From the NCBI RefSeq assembly GCF_000380245.2, contig NZ_HG428741.1, forward strand, positions 2,864,163-2,928,162: a DNA stretch of 64,000 nt, in the 5' to 3' direction. Position 1 is the first letter of the stretch; each line of letters opens with the position of its first letter. Positions 28,001 to 36,171 of this stretch are shown here, one piece after another. This stretch comes from Bacillus massiliigorillae. GTDB taxonomy: Bacteria; Bacillota; Bacilli; Bacillales; DSM-1321. Under the pieces are notes generated by a model. That model was given only the letters and a program-made list of their open reading frames with translations, did not search any database and was not told where the DNA came from. A program made the translations under genes and the position numbers.

Positions 28001-28132
28001 ATTACTTAAATCGAGTATGCCATTTTCCGCAGTAGGTGGATTACTTGGCGTTTTTTGAGACAAGTTGGCAACTAAAAAAATCAGCTCCAATAAAATCAAA
28101 ATCGAAATAAGAACTGCCAACTTTGCTTTCAT
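25097..28132 (-). CDS. Hybrid sensor kinase with two transmitter modules (7TMR-DISM)
   Basis: 1011 aa. Order: N-terminal membrane anchor; extracellular jelly-roll sensor typical of 7TMR-DISM proteins (about 40-180); seven membrane segments (about 195-395); HisKA with phospho-acceptor His in AITSHEMKTPLHGI; HATPase (VLHNAMKFTANG, DTGCGM, GMGLGLYISHQL); a receiver domain (VDDNPVN, YVITDVMMPGMSG); a second, LytS-type transmitter (LQAQIKPHFLYNALNAIIAF); and a second HATPase (VENAIQHGLFNKAGNGT, NGIGLSNVRRRIRN). Two kinase cores around a receiver suggest an internal phosphorelay and output to the downstream BTAD regulator. The ligand is unknown; such sensors often bind carbohydrates. Confidence 0.88.
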   Translation of the reverse strand: MKAKLAVLISILILLELIFLVANLSQKTPSNPPTAENGILDLSNWDFEKDGIVPLNGEWEFVGDKLLLPKDFNNAKSIYEKVPRGWKSDSSIGTYRLTVYLPNNERNIGLTIRNIWSSHVLYVNGEKVKQVGYPDEKKAKTINKNVPYEYFYSIKNSKLELVFQVANYSNTESGIVQPIDIGTEQGINKAAHYSFTTEWAATVFLLIFAVYHLTLFMMRQRNTMYFYSGVYFFVISLLIATRKERIISRIFPDISFEWLFTLQDLSTYGSYVVLFAFLIHVEPKLVRKSVAVICLAPIILYVISFIVLPARAISVIQAPVTIYSNILFFYFYIRLLIMAFNNQSSMNRNEVWSLSGVIFFLFVTSLSGALDAARLSGLEFYNHIGILGFIVMMNAFLATRLKNETEKAEQLAVSLQKSNRIKDEFLAITSHEMKTPLHGIMNIVNEITKKPRKNLTNDQYDKLLIVEQTTEKLNYLLNDLQDFTKMRFDDLKLEIGAIDIRVITSIVYELLASDLDHKQISFENNIPANLCMLGDENRFRQVLFNVLHNAMKFTANGKIVVSALKMQNDVYLYIEDTGCGMEKKVIPSIFEFLYSEDYDSVSFNSRGMGLGLYISHQLMNNMGGRIWVEKTEVGNGTIIALALPFAEAKSLMVREEIEFKTKSKIQLELSPNKKDKGEKVLIVDDNPVNIQVLNLLLEEEFIPIAAYSGFQAMKILDEMNDIKYVITDVMMPGMSGVELVKKIREQYTLMQLPVIVATVLDAPRDIAMAFQAGANDYITKPFNKETVLTRLHTVKQIRVSMQKALEHEMAFLQAQIKPHFLYNALNAIIAFCYIDSERASHLLTMLSCYLRYVFTTGKEGHVTTLEDELEVTKAYVEIEQARFGERLSFVCDCSEEIIEQDIEIPSLFIQPMVENAIQHGLFNKAGNGTVYLRIEEKEAGFLSITVKDNGVGMSKQRLQKVTSEPDASNGIGLSNVRRRIRNIEGAEFYIFSELDEGTTIKIVIPKKVKLC

Positions 28133-28209
28133 CTATTCAATCCTTTCGCTGATTAACTTTACTCTTATTATATAGGAAAAAACTCTCAAAAAACTAAAAA
28201 TCATCAATT

Positions 28210-28246
28210 AAAAACACCATCAAATTAGCCATTTGATGGTGTTTTT
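28210..28246 (-). terminator. Terminator of the TetR-SMR operon
   Basis: 16-bp perfect stem AAAAACACCATCAAAT / ATTTGATGGTGTTTTT overlapping the stop codon of the second SMR gene. It is usable in both directions. Confidence 0.9.
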
Positions 28247-28572
28247 CCACTTTCTAGTTCTTTAGAATTAAGTAAAACGACTCCTCCAATAATCAATATT
28301 AACCCTAAGCAGGTCATCATACTAAAAGGGTCATTCCAAATAAGAATGCCAAGTAAGGCTGTTATTGCTGTACCTACTCCTGACCAGATTGCATAGGCTA
28401 AACTTAAAGAAACTGTTCTTAAGCAGAGCGATAAACAATAAAAAGCACAACCAAATCCCAAAACTACTCCTATAGATGGGAATACATTAGTAAATCCTTC
28501 AGACAATTTAAGCATAGTTGTTCCAAATACTTCACTTGTAATCGCTAAAGCCAACGCAACATAACCGTTCAT
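28225..28572 (-). CDS. SMR-family multidrug efflux subunit (second of a pair)
   Basis: 115-aa small multidrug resistance protein with four membrane helices. Glu14 in the first helix (AITSEVFGTTMLK) is the conserved proton and cation binding residue, and SLAYAIWSGVGTA is the family signature. It follows another SMR gene by 24 nt, so the two probably form a heterodimeric pump of the YvdRS/EbrAB/YkkCD kind. The substrate is unknown. It is last in the TetR-led operon. Confidence 0.88.
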   Translation of the reverse strand: MNGYVALALAITSEVFGTTMLKLSEGFTNVFPSIGVVLGFGCAFYCLSLCLRTVSLSLAYAIWSGVGTAITALLGILIWNDPFSMMTCLGLILIIGGVVLLNSKELESGKTPSNG

Positions 28573-28596
28573 ATCACACTCTCCATTCTTTCAATT

Positions 28597-28923
28597 CTAG
28601 TGCGCGGCACCAGAAAGTTTCATAATTACAACTCCACCAATGATGAGAATTAATCCTACAAGTTTCTTAGCATGCATCTTTTCTTTCCAAACTAATACTC
28701 CAATGACAGCTGTTAAAGCAGTTCCCACTCCTGACCAAATTGCGTACGCTGTTCCTAATGGTAGATGTTTTAAAGATAGAGATAAGCAAAAAAAGGCAAT
28801 CCCCATCCCAATAACAACCCCTATAGATGGCCAAAGTCTTTTAAATCCGTTAGAAACCTTAAGCATAGAGCTTCCAAACACCTCTGAAATGATAGCAATA
28901 AATAATAATACAAAAGGATTCAT
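28597..28923 (-). CDS. SMR-family multidrug efflux subunit (first of a pair)
   Basis: 108-aa small multidrug resistance protein with four helices. The conserved Glu lies in IAIISEVFGSSMLK and the signature is LGTAYAIWSGVGTALTAVIG. It is paired with the SMR gene just downstream and preceded by a TetR gene 14 nt upstream, the layout I recall for B. subtilis yvdT-yvdS-yvdR. Paired SMR proteins insert in opposite orientations. The positively charged C-terminal half-loop (VWKEKMHAKK) in this copy fits a fixed topology. Confidence 0.88.
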   Translation of the reverse strand: MNPFVLLFIAIISEVFGSSMLKVSNGFKRLWPSIGVVIGMGIAFFCLSLSLKHLPLGTAYAIWSGVGTALTAVIGVLVWKEKMHAKKLVGLILIIGGVVIMKLSGAAH

Positions 28924-28937
28924 TGAAAATCCCCCTT

Positions 28938-29477
28938 CTATTTTGTCATGTCTACTAACCTATCAATTACACCTTTACGCAACTCATCATCAATAGGTGC
29001 TATATTAAATAACTCTGAATAATAAAGACCATCCATAGCTAGACGTATAATTGTTGCCGTTATTGGATCTATTCCATCTTGTTCAATTTTATTCTGTGCA
29101 TCTTGATAGCTATTAGAAATACTCTCTGCCAGTACTGGATTTAAGGCTGAAGCAGCATAAAGCCCTATATTTAATTCTCCGTTTTCGTTCAAATCACAAA
29201 TCGATGCATCAATTAGTGCTCTTGTATATTTTCCTTGCTCAAAGGTATCTTGTTGCGCAAATTCATTAAAACGTTGCATGAAATCCTCGATAATATGTTC
29301 TGCTAAGCCAAGAAATAAAGCTTCCTTATTAGGAAAATGATATAGCAACCCTCCTTTGCTGATACCCGCGTGCTTGGCAACTGCATCAAGCGTTAATGCA
29401 TTAAAATCATGCTCTATAACAAATTCTGTAGCTGACTTTAATATTAAGTCACGTTTTATTTTCGCTTTTGATTCCAA
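28938..29477 (-). CDS. TetR-family repressor of the SMR efflux pair
   Basis: 179 aa. The N-terminal helix-turn-helix is typical of TetR (KRDLILKSATEFVIEHDFNA, VAKHAGISKGGLLYHFPNKE), followed by a helical ligand-binding domain. The start is TTG, 8 nt after GGAGG. A partial palindrome lies between the -10 box and the start and could be its operator, giving autorepression and drug-inducible expression of the downstream pump. The closest known analogue is YvdT of B. subtilis; assignment rests on gene order and family. Confidence 0.85.
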   Translation of the reverse strand: MESKAKIKRDLILKSATEFVIEHDFNALTLDAVAKHAGISKGGLLYHFPNKEALFLGLAEHIIEDFMQRFNEFAQQDTFEQGKYTRALIDASICDLNENGELNIGLYAASALNPVLAESISNSYQDAQNKIEQDGIDPITATIIRLAMDGLYYSELFNIAPIDDELRKGVIDRLVDMTK

Positions 29478-29498
29478 TCAATACGCCTCCTCAAAACC

Positions 29499-29546
29499 GT
29501 CTGTTCGGACTTTTTTATTGTACCGTCGAGTTAGTCTTTTTTACAA
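29499..29546 (-). promoter_or_regulatory. Promoter and candidate operator of tetR-SMR
   Basis: Minus strand: TTGTAA (29541-29546), 18 nt, TACAAT (29517-29522). The -35 lies within the first of the 12-bp tandem repeats. GTCCGAACAGAC (29499-29510), a partial dyad, follows the -10 and is a likely TetR operator. Confidence 0.5.
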
Positions 29547-29614
29547 CCTTTTTTACAACCTTTTTTACAACCTTTTTTACAACCTTTTTTACAACCTTTT
29601 TTACAACCTTTTTT
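29537..29614. repeat. Six perfect 12-bp tandem repeats
   Basis: TTTTTTACAACC is repeated six times without error (29537-29608), then a half unit TTTTTT. The array lies between the amidase terminator and the tetR promoter and supplies the -35 box. It is prone to slippage, so copy number may vary between strains. Confidence 0.95.
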
Positions 29615-29623
29615 GCTAAAAAA

Positions 29624-29665
29624 AAGACTGCTCATAGTCCGTAATTCTGACTAATGAACAGTCTT
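29624..29665 (-). terminator. Terminator of the amidase gene
   Basis: AAGACTG / CAGTCTT arms with further inner pairing, followed on the minus strand by a run of eight T. Confidence 0.85.
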
Positions 29666-29687
29666 ATCTTCATTTCATTTTAAACTT

Positions 29688-31130
29688 TTACACTACATCA
29701 TAATATGGTGCAACATCAAAGCCTTTTGCTTTATAGTAATCTAGTATACCAAGGTAAATAGCTTCTGCTGCTTTTTGACGATAAACAGGAGAGTTTAATT
29801 TCTCACTATCAGCTTTTGTATCCATGAAAGCTAATTCAACTAACACAGCAGGCATTTGATTTTCACGAATAACATGAAAGTCTCCATGCTTTATTCCACG
29901 ATCTCTCGTGTCAAGTGCTACAACTAATCGCTTTTGAATAAATTCAGCTAACATTTTGCTATCTGAAACATACGGATTGGTGGCTGCTTTACTTACTTTA
30001 CCCCAATAATAAGTTTCACTACCTGTTCCACCACCACCATTCGCATGAATGCTAACGAATGTATTACCTTTTACACTAAGTGCATACGGTACACGGTCTT
30101 TAACAAGATCAAGTGTTACATCTGTTTCTCTCGTATATTTTACGTTTAATGGTGTTTGAATGAGTAATTTTTTTAATAGTAGACTTGTATTTAAAACAAT
30201 ATCTTTTTCCTTGAGTCCAAAACCAACTTTACCAGGGTCCGTTCCTCCATGCCCTGGATCAATAACAAGTACTTGTGAAGCTAGAGACTTACCACCACTT
30301 GTATCTCCTGGATTATCACCTGAAGAAGTTGGATTACTTGTTGATAAATAATCTGTTGATACAAACCCAATCGTATTGTCGTCTGCCTTAATTAACACCC
30401 AATTTCCAACTTGGTATCCAAGTGTTACTTTCTCTTTATATTTCAAAACTTTCACTACATTATAATTTGTTGATGGCCCTTTTCTTACATTTAACGTGCT
30501 ACTTGTTACGTATCTTTCACTGCTAAATGATACTGAAGGATTGTTTAAACGCATTGTGTAGTCAATGGCTCTCGCAATAAAGATAGCTGTTTCTTCGCGA
30601 ACTGCTTGACGCTCTGCAGCAAATGTTCCATCCGCTTGTGTAGTATCAATTCCTCTTGATGTAATAGCTTTTGCGGCTCCAGAAGTGGTATTGTTAAACT
30701 CATAACCAAAAGCTCTGCTAATCATAATTGCCATTTCACCGCGAGTTACTAATCCATTAGGTTTGAATGAACCATCTGAGTAACCAGAAATAATCTTCTT
30801 ATCAACTGCAGATTGAATATAACCTGAGGCAAAATTACCTGAACCAACATCTTTAAATTTTGTCTTTTTCTTTGTGCCATCCAAGTTTAACGCGCGCCCT
30901 ACCATCGCCGCAAATTCTGCGCGAGTTACATTTTGCCGCGGTTTAAAGTAACCATTCTCATCTCCGCTTGTTATTTTCCCTTGAGCTAAAAATGCAATTT
31001 CGTCAAAGGCTGGATGATTCGTGCTAATGTCTTTAAACGTTGTTGCCGCTTCTGTTTTTGAAGTATCTAAAGTACAAATACTAAAGATAAAGACAACTAA
31101 ACCAAGAAGTAGTTTCGCAAATGTTTTCAT
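29688..31130 (-). CDS. SLH-anchored N-acetylmuramoyl-L-alanine amidase
   Basis: Secreted 480-aa cell-wall hydrolase. Signal peptide (about 1-28, ends TSKTEAA), three SLH repeats (about 30-200; ITSGDENGYFKPRQNVTRAE, ISGYSDGSFKPNGLVTRGE, third weaker), an SH3 domain (STLNVRKGPSTNYNVVKVLK), and a C-terminal Amidase_3 domain. Zinc and catalytic residues are visible in VIDPGHGGTDPG (His), SIHANGGG (His) and LVELAFMD (Glu). It cleaves the bond between MurNAc and L-Ala, and SLH repeats tether it to secondary wall polymer. It is a single gene with its own terminator. Confidence 0.93.
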   Translation of the reverse strand: MKTFAKLLLGLVVFIFSICTLDTSKTEAATTFKDISTNHPAFDEIAFLAQGKITSGDENGYFKPRQNVTRAEFAAMVGRALNLDGTKKKTKFKDVGSGNFASGYIQSAVDKKIISGYSDGSFKPNGLVTRGEMAIMISRAFGYEFNNTTSGAAKAITSRGIDTTQADGTFAAERQAVREETAIFIARAIDYTMRLNNPSVSFSSERYVTSSTLNVRKGPSTNYNVVKVLKYKEKVTLGYQVGNWVLIKADDNTIGFVSTDYLSTSNPTSSGDNPGDTSGGKSLASQVLVIDPGHGGTDPGKVGFGLKEKDIVLNTSLLLKKLLIQTPLNVKYTRETDVTLDLVKDRVPYALSVKGNTFVSIHANGGGGTGSETYYWGKVSKAATNPYVSDSKMLAEFIQKRLVVALDTRDRGIKHGDFHVIRENQMPAVLVELAFMDTKADSEKLNSPVYRQKAAEAIYLGILDYYKAKGFDVAPYYDVV

Positions 31131-31303
31131 TTATAATATGTCCTTTCTATTCTATGTATTGTCCTATTAATATACCATTTTTTTCTACAATATTATTGCT
31201 TTTTATGTGAATTTTCTGTTTTAACGACAAAAAACAAGCCTTTCCTACTAGTAAACTATCATTAAAATTATTCAAAAACCTCCCACATCTTCCACAAAAA
31301 CAC

Positions 31304-31336
31304 AAAAAGCCCTTTCTTTGATTACAAAGCGGGCTC
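31304..31336 (-). terminator. Terminator of the anchored protein gene
   Basis: Minus strand GAGCCC / GGGCTT stem with an inner TTTG/CAAA pair, then TTTTTGTGTTTTT. The open frame crossing it at 31147-31338 is not a gene. Confidence 0.75.
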
Positions 31337-31345
31337 AAACTTTAT

Positions 31346-32026
31346 TTATTCTATAAGATTCATTTTATAAATGAATATGTATTGACAAACCTTTCTTATT
31401 TCCGCAAGAGAAAGACTAAACTTCTTCCTCGTTTCACTTATAATGATTTCATTATGTTCTTTTGGATTATAGTACCTACCATTCTGAGTAATAAGATTAT
31501 ACAATCGCTCTACAAAATGATACACGTTTACTTTTAAATGACCATTTGATGTATAAGGTTCATAAATGTGATAGCTTGCTAAATCCAATTCTTGTAGAAC
31601 ATCTCTAGATAAAACCTTTTCTCCGTTAATGATCAAGTTTTCTGTCTTGTCATTAAAGAAATACTCTTCATTTTCATAAGTTGCTTTAATTCCAAAAAAA
31701 TATTGATATGAATCTACATGTTGATAATTAGAATACAAATACCGTTGAGCAAGACTCATAACCAAATATTGTTCTGGCTCTGTTAAATTTAAAAAAGCTT
31801 CTTTCAATTTCACCTTTACCGTGATTACAACTTCTTTCTCACTAGGCTTTTTATGAAAAATAAATGATGTTCCCTGCACATAATCTTTAAATTTTGTTTC
31901 TTCTATTACTTGATCCGTATTAGCTTTCATTTCTTTTAAATCAGGGATATGCTTTATCGAATTTCTCCAAATGAATATAAACATAACTGCTACTATTACA
32001 GTTACTACATACTTTAATCGAAGCAT
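31346..32026 (-). CDS. Membrane-anchored extracellular protein of unknown function
   Basis: 226 aa, not recognised. One N-terminal membrane segment (about 5-20, YVVTVIVAVMFIFIW) would anchor the remainder outside the cell. The rest is charged and mixed alpha/beta (FIFHKKPSEKEVVITVKVKL, LSLAEIRKVCQYIFIYK), with no cysteine pair or enzyme motif that I can identify. A possible first codon region reads MLRLKYV. It is a single gene with a terminator downstream, lying between the amidase and the penicillin acylase pseudogene. Confidence 0.55.
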   Translation of the reverse strand: MLRLKYVVTVIVAVMFIFIWRNSIKHIPDLKEMKANTDQVIEETKFKDYVQGTSFIFHKKPSEKEVVITVKVKLKEAFLNLTEPEQYLVMSLAQRYLYSNYQHVDSYQYFFGIKATYENEEYFFNDKTENLIINGEKVLSRDVLQELDLASYHIYEPYTSNGHLKVNVYHFVERLYNLITQNGRYYNPKEHNEIIISETRKKFSLSLAEIRKVCQYIFIYKMNLIE

Positions 32027-32152
32027 AAAAATAACGCCACTTTCTCTATTTATTTTAAACGTTACAAATGCATTTATTATATAAGTATAATTATAATGAA
32101 GGTTAACTGTCTTGTCATTGAATTATTTCAAAATATGCACACATAAAAAAAC

Positions 32153-32179
32153 AAAAACACCAAAAAAATTGGTGTTTTT
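32153..32179 (-). terminator. Terminator of the penicillin acylase locus
   Basis: AAAAACACCAA / TTGGTGTTTTT stem with a short A-rich loop, just past the end of the acylase fragment. Confidence 0.85.
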
Positions 32180-32186
32180 GTCTTAT

Positions 32187-33919
32187 TTATTGTGGAATTA
32201 ACGTCAGTGTCTGATTCTTTGATGTTTTCTCTGACATATTTGTTACGTGATAACCACCATTAGCCCAATCCTCTACTTGATTATCATACCATTTGCTTTT
32301 AAAATGTCCCGACTGACCAGGTCCAACAACATGATAACCTTTCGATAAATCATTTACATCGATAACGAAACGCCATGATGCTCCGTGGTTAACTAAACCT
32401 GTTTCAACATTTCGCTCCGCTGCTTGAACTGTTACTTTACTTCCACCAACCGGGATTGGATCCTTACTATATAGGGAATGTAGCCTGTCCATTCATAATC
32501 ATCATTCCAACCTGGCACAGGAACCGTACTATCACCTTTTTTACGAATTGGTATATTCCCTACTGCTTTATACGCAATTGTTCCATCCTTCGATGCAAAT
32601 ACAAAGTTTGAAGCTGGTGCTTTAAATACTTCAACTGCTTGATCGAACTCTTTCCAACTCTTCGCCTTGTTCATACCAATAATTGCTTCTAAATCTTGAG
32701 TAGATTCTAAAGCTGTCCACTTCAAAGCTAATGCTGTTTCACCATCATTTTGGTGAGCAAACTCTGAAATAACTGGACCGTGGCGTGAAATCGTTACTTC
32801 ATGATTGATAGCCTCTTGCCCTTTTACTGAAATCTTCTCGTTAATAACTTCAGCATCGACCCATTTACCATTATGTAAAAATTGTTTTGAATTATTTGGA
32901 TTACGCTTCTCAATATATAAATCTTGTACGTCTGGGCCAACATTTGTTATACCCCACGCTATGTCTTCGTTATGTCCTAAAATAATACCAGGAATACCTG
33001 CAAAAATGACTCCACTCACCTTTAAGTCAGGTGCTTGTAGCGTAGTTTGATACCAAATTGCAGGTGCTGCTAAACTCAAATGTGGATCATTCGCTAATAG
33101 CGGTGCTCCACTTTCCGTTTTTTCACCACTGATTACCCAGTTATTGCTTCCATTAAATTCTGGTGGAATAACAGCATGTACAAAACTTTTCTCGTAATCT
33201 ATTTCACCTTTTGGGATGTTGGTAGGTCCATCCTTAGGGTACGACGGGAAAATATCTAATGCTTTCTCCTCTGGGAAATTACTTAACATATACTGGCGGA
33301 AGGCTTGTCCTTCCCAATGTCCACCTAAGTCATATGCCATATACTTCGCAATCGTAACCGAATCGAGAATAGTCCATTCTTTCGGCTCATAACCTAGCAT
33401 TGTGAATTCAACAGGTAGCTTCTTATTACTAATAGCTTCTTGTCTAAAACTATTCACGCCATCTGCATACCATTGTAATACTTCCTTCATTTCATCTGAA
33501 TAATCAGGTAATGACTTCTCAGCTGCACGCCTTAATCCAAATGTACGAAAGAACTTATCTTGTTCTACTAGTTTTTCACCAATTACCTCACTCAATTCTC
33601 CTGAGGCTTGCCTACGACTTAAGTCCATTTGAAACATACGATCTTGTGCAGTTACATATCCTTGCGCCATATATAAATCATGCTCATTCTTTGCTTCAAT
33701 ATGTGGTACACCTTGCTCATCTCTTGTTACCGTTACTGTATCTATTAAACCATCGAGTTTAATTTCTCCTGATATTTGCGGTAACGAACGCTTCGCAAAC
33801 ATATTTGCTCCAAAAAGAACCAATGCCAATACAATTATCAGACCAAGTACTGTGAATCCGACAACTTTTGGCCACCTTCGTTTCTTTGGAGCAGGCGTTG
33901 TTACTGTAGTTGCTTCCAT
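32187..33919 (-). pseudogene. Penicillin acylase-family gene with internal deletion and frameshift
   Basis: N-terminal ~480 residues, then a frame change at about 32470 and the last ~93 residues of the same family. The first part has a membrane anchor (about 25-45), the alpha subunit, and the autoprocessing site GSNNWVISGEK whose Ser would be the N-terminal nucleophile. The last part carries DPIPVGGSKVTVQAAERN and GASWRFVIDVNDLS. Compared with the usual ~780-800 aa of the family, about 200 residues of the beta subunit are missing at the joint (WTGYIPY / SKDPIPVGG). I conclude it is a decayed N-terminal-nucleophile amidohydrolase, no longer functional. Confidence 0.88.
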
Positions 33920-34271
33920 TCTATTCATCCCTTCAAAACCCACAATTAGTATGTAGTTTTATTATTTGTTTTTATAACCTAGTACTAAAATTACCAATAA
34001 ACTATATCAGAAAAATATTGCTTGTACAATTAGTTTTTATGAAACTACTAAAACACTTATCTTAATACCTAACTTTTTACTTAATATGTATTTTTTCTAC
34101 TAATTGTATTTTTTTCGCTTTTTTATGTGGTTTTTCCCTATTTAAAACGAAATGTAGATATAATTTCCTTATGTAATCATTTACAATTTTCAGTAATTTT
34201 ATATACTACTTACAAGGATAATTTTGCTAATATTGTCGTTTACTGTATACATAAGGAGGTTTCTCGTTACA
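33920..34271. other. AT-rich divergent intergenic region
   Basis: This 352-nt gap lies between the acylase pseudogene and the chemoreceptor gene. It is very AT-rich. A TATAAT at about 34157 could be the -10 of the chemoreceptor promoter but has no good -35. I see no gene or repeat in it. Confidence 0.4.
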
Positions 34272-36008
34272 ATGAAAAATCTATCATTGCGTATCAAACT
34301 AATTATTTTATGTTTGTCCATACTAATTTTCTCTGCTTGTATTATAGGTTTTTCTTCCTACAATATTTCCAAAGATAAACTAGATGATGCCGGAAAAACA
34401 CAACTACAAAAAAGCGCGAAATTAGCTATTGGGATGATTGAACTTTTAAATGAGGATGTTAGATCTGGTAACCTAACACTAGAAGAAGCACAAGAAAAGT
34501 TCCGTACAAAAATCCTGGGTCCTAAAAATGACCAAAATAAGCGATCTCTCGATCAAAAATATACGTTTGGTGAAACTGGTTATATATTCGCTATGGATAA
34601 AAACGGTATATCCATCATGAATCCTGTGAATGAAGGTGATGATCTTACCGCTATTACTACGGAAGATGGCGTAAATCTTGGGAAAGAATTTTTTAAGATA
34701 GGAAAAAAAGGAGATTTTGCTTATTATAAGTGGCTAAACGCTGAAACAAATAAGGTAGGAAGCAAGGTTACATATGTTGAGCGTGAACCTAATTGGGGTT
34801 GGTACATTGCTTCAAGCGCCTATGTTTCTGAATTCAATAATCCAGCAACGGAAGTGTTAAAAATCGTTTCTATTATCTCAGTGATTGCACTCATTATTGG
34901 CGGTATCATTTCCTTCTTCTTCTCAGTGCGTTTATCAAATCCAATTGTTGCAATTAGTAAAGAGTTAACTAGAACAGCAGATGGTGATTTTTCAGGTAAC
35001 GACGTAGCGATTTCTTCGAATGATGAAGTTGGAAAACTAGTAAAAGCTTATAACCATATGAAAAATAATATGAAGCAACTGATCCACCAAGTATCTCATT
35101 CCACTGAACAAGTGGCAGCGTCCTCTCAACAGTTAACTGCAAGTGCAGACGAAACAAGTCGAGCAACTGATGAGATTAACCACTCTATTCAACTAGTCGC
35201 TACCGGAGCGGAAGGTAGCACTGGTAATTTAGAAGATAGCTCAAAATCATTAGGAGAATTTAGTACTGCCATTCAAGACTTAGCAGAAAATGCTACAGTC
35301 ATTTCAGAGACTGGCACCATGATTTCAAAACAAGCGCAGCAAGGTAACGTATTCGTAGAAAAAACTGTTAAACAAATGAGCTTGATTCATAATCGAGTGC
35401 ATGAAAGTAGTAAAGTATTGCAATTATTAGATACTAGATCCGCCGAAATAGATAAAATATCAGCTGTTATTACAGCTATTGCCAATCAAACGAATCTACT
35501 TGCCTTAAATGCTGCAATTGAAGCGGCTCGCGCTGGTGAACATGGGAAAGGATTTGCAGTTGTGGCAGATGAAGTACGTGTGTTAGCTGAGCAGTCACAA
35601 AAATCAGCTAGTCAAATATCGGATTTAATTAAACAAATTCAAAGCAATATGTCTCTCTCCACAGCCTCAATGCTTCAAGTCCAAGAAGAAGTGGAAGACG
35701 GTATTAAGATTGTAGAACAAACAGAAGAAAGCTTCCAAGATATCCTACATGCGTTAAATGATATGGATTCAAAAGTAACCAATATGGCTTCTACAGTTGA
35801 ACAAATGTCAGCAAGTGCACAAGAGGTATCAGCTACTGTCAGTGATATTTCAGTTGTTGTTAAAGAAACATCTCAGCATACAATGAATGTGGCTGCAGCT
35901 ACAGAAGAGCAAACCGCTTCCATGCAAGAAATTACAGCTTCCACTCAACTCTTAGCAAAACTTGCAGCTGATTTACAGCAACAAGTTAACCAATTCAAAA
36001 TAGACTAA
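34272..36008 (+). CDS. Methyl-accepting chemotaxis protein (single-Cache type)
   Basis: Chemoreceptor of about 578 aa. First membrane segment about 10-30; an extracellular Cache domain with the typical DVRSGNLTLEEAQEKFRTKI, GETGYIFAMDKNG and NWGWYIASSAYVSEF; second membrane segment about 197-220; HAMP (LSNPIVAISKELTRTADGDF); and a long coiled-coil signalling domain with the highly conserved tip ANQTNLLALNAAIEAARAGE. It signals through CheA/CheW. The ligand cannot be told. The ATG at 34272 has AAGGAGG 12 nt upstream; the longer frame would include no site. Confidence 0.92.
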   Translation: MKNLSLRIKLIILCLSILIFSACIIGFSSYNISKDKLDDAGKTQLQKSAKLAIGMIELLNEDVRSGNLTLEEAQEKFRTKILGPKNDQNKRSLDQKYTFGETGYIFAMDKNGISIMNPVNEGDDLTAITTEDGVNLGKEFFKIGKKGDFAYYKWLNAETNKVGSKVTYVEREPNWGWYIASSAYVSEFNNPATEVLKIVSIISVIALIIGGIISFFFSVRLSNPIVAISKELTRTADGDFSGNDVAISSNDEVGKLVKAYNHMKNNMKQLIHQVSHSTEQVAASSQQLTASADETSRATDEINHSIQLVATGAEGSTGNLEDSSKSLGEFSTAIQDLAENATVISETGTMISKQAQQGNVFVEKTVKQMSLIHNRVHESSKVLQLLDTRSAEIDKISAVITAIANQTNLLALNAAIEAARAGEHGKGFAVVADEVRVLAEQSQKSASQISDLIKQIQSNMSLSTASMLQVQEEVEDGIKIVEQTEESFQDILHALNDMDSKVTNMASTVEQMSASAQEVSATVSDISVVVKETSQHTMNVAAATEEQTASMQEITASTQLLAKLAADLQQQVNQFKID

Positions 36009-36114
36009 ATGCTATATATAAAAGTCGTTTGAGATTGCTATTCTCACCGGCTTTTTTGCTTTTGGATGAATTACAACAATTAATCAATTTAAGTTCAACT
36101 AAAACCACCAAAGA

Positions 36115-36156
36115 GGCTGCGCCAAAAGTGGTTTCGACCCCACTTTTGACACAGCC
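36115..36156 (-). terminator. Terminator between the chemoreceptor and the lyase
   Basis: GGCTGCGCCAAAAGTGG pairs with CCACTTTTGACACAGCC (two mismatches). It can serve both convergent genes. Related in sequence to the hairpin at 22253-22298. Confidence 0.8.
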
Positions 36157-36171
36157 CCCCTCATTGAAACC

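Noticed and set aside
29537..29614. CRISPR-like array
   Set aside because: Direct tandem repeats of 12 bp without spacers; no cas genes anywhere in the window.
29356..29619. 87-aa frame with repeated FYNL units
   Set aside because: The peptide repeat is only translation of the 12-bp tandem repeat, and the rest is antisense to tetR.
31147..31338. 63-aa frame on the minus strand
   Set aside because: Crosses a clear terminator, lacks a ribosome site and resembles no family.
32187..32492. 101-aa frame as an independent gene
   Set aside because: It is the C-terminal end of the penicillin acylase family, left by the internal deletion; no ribosome site.
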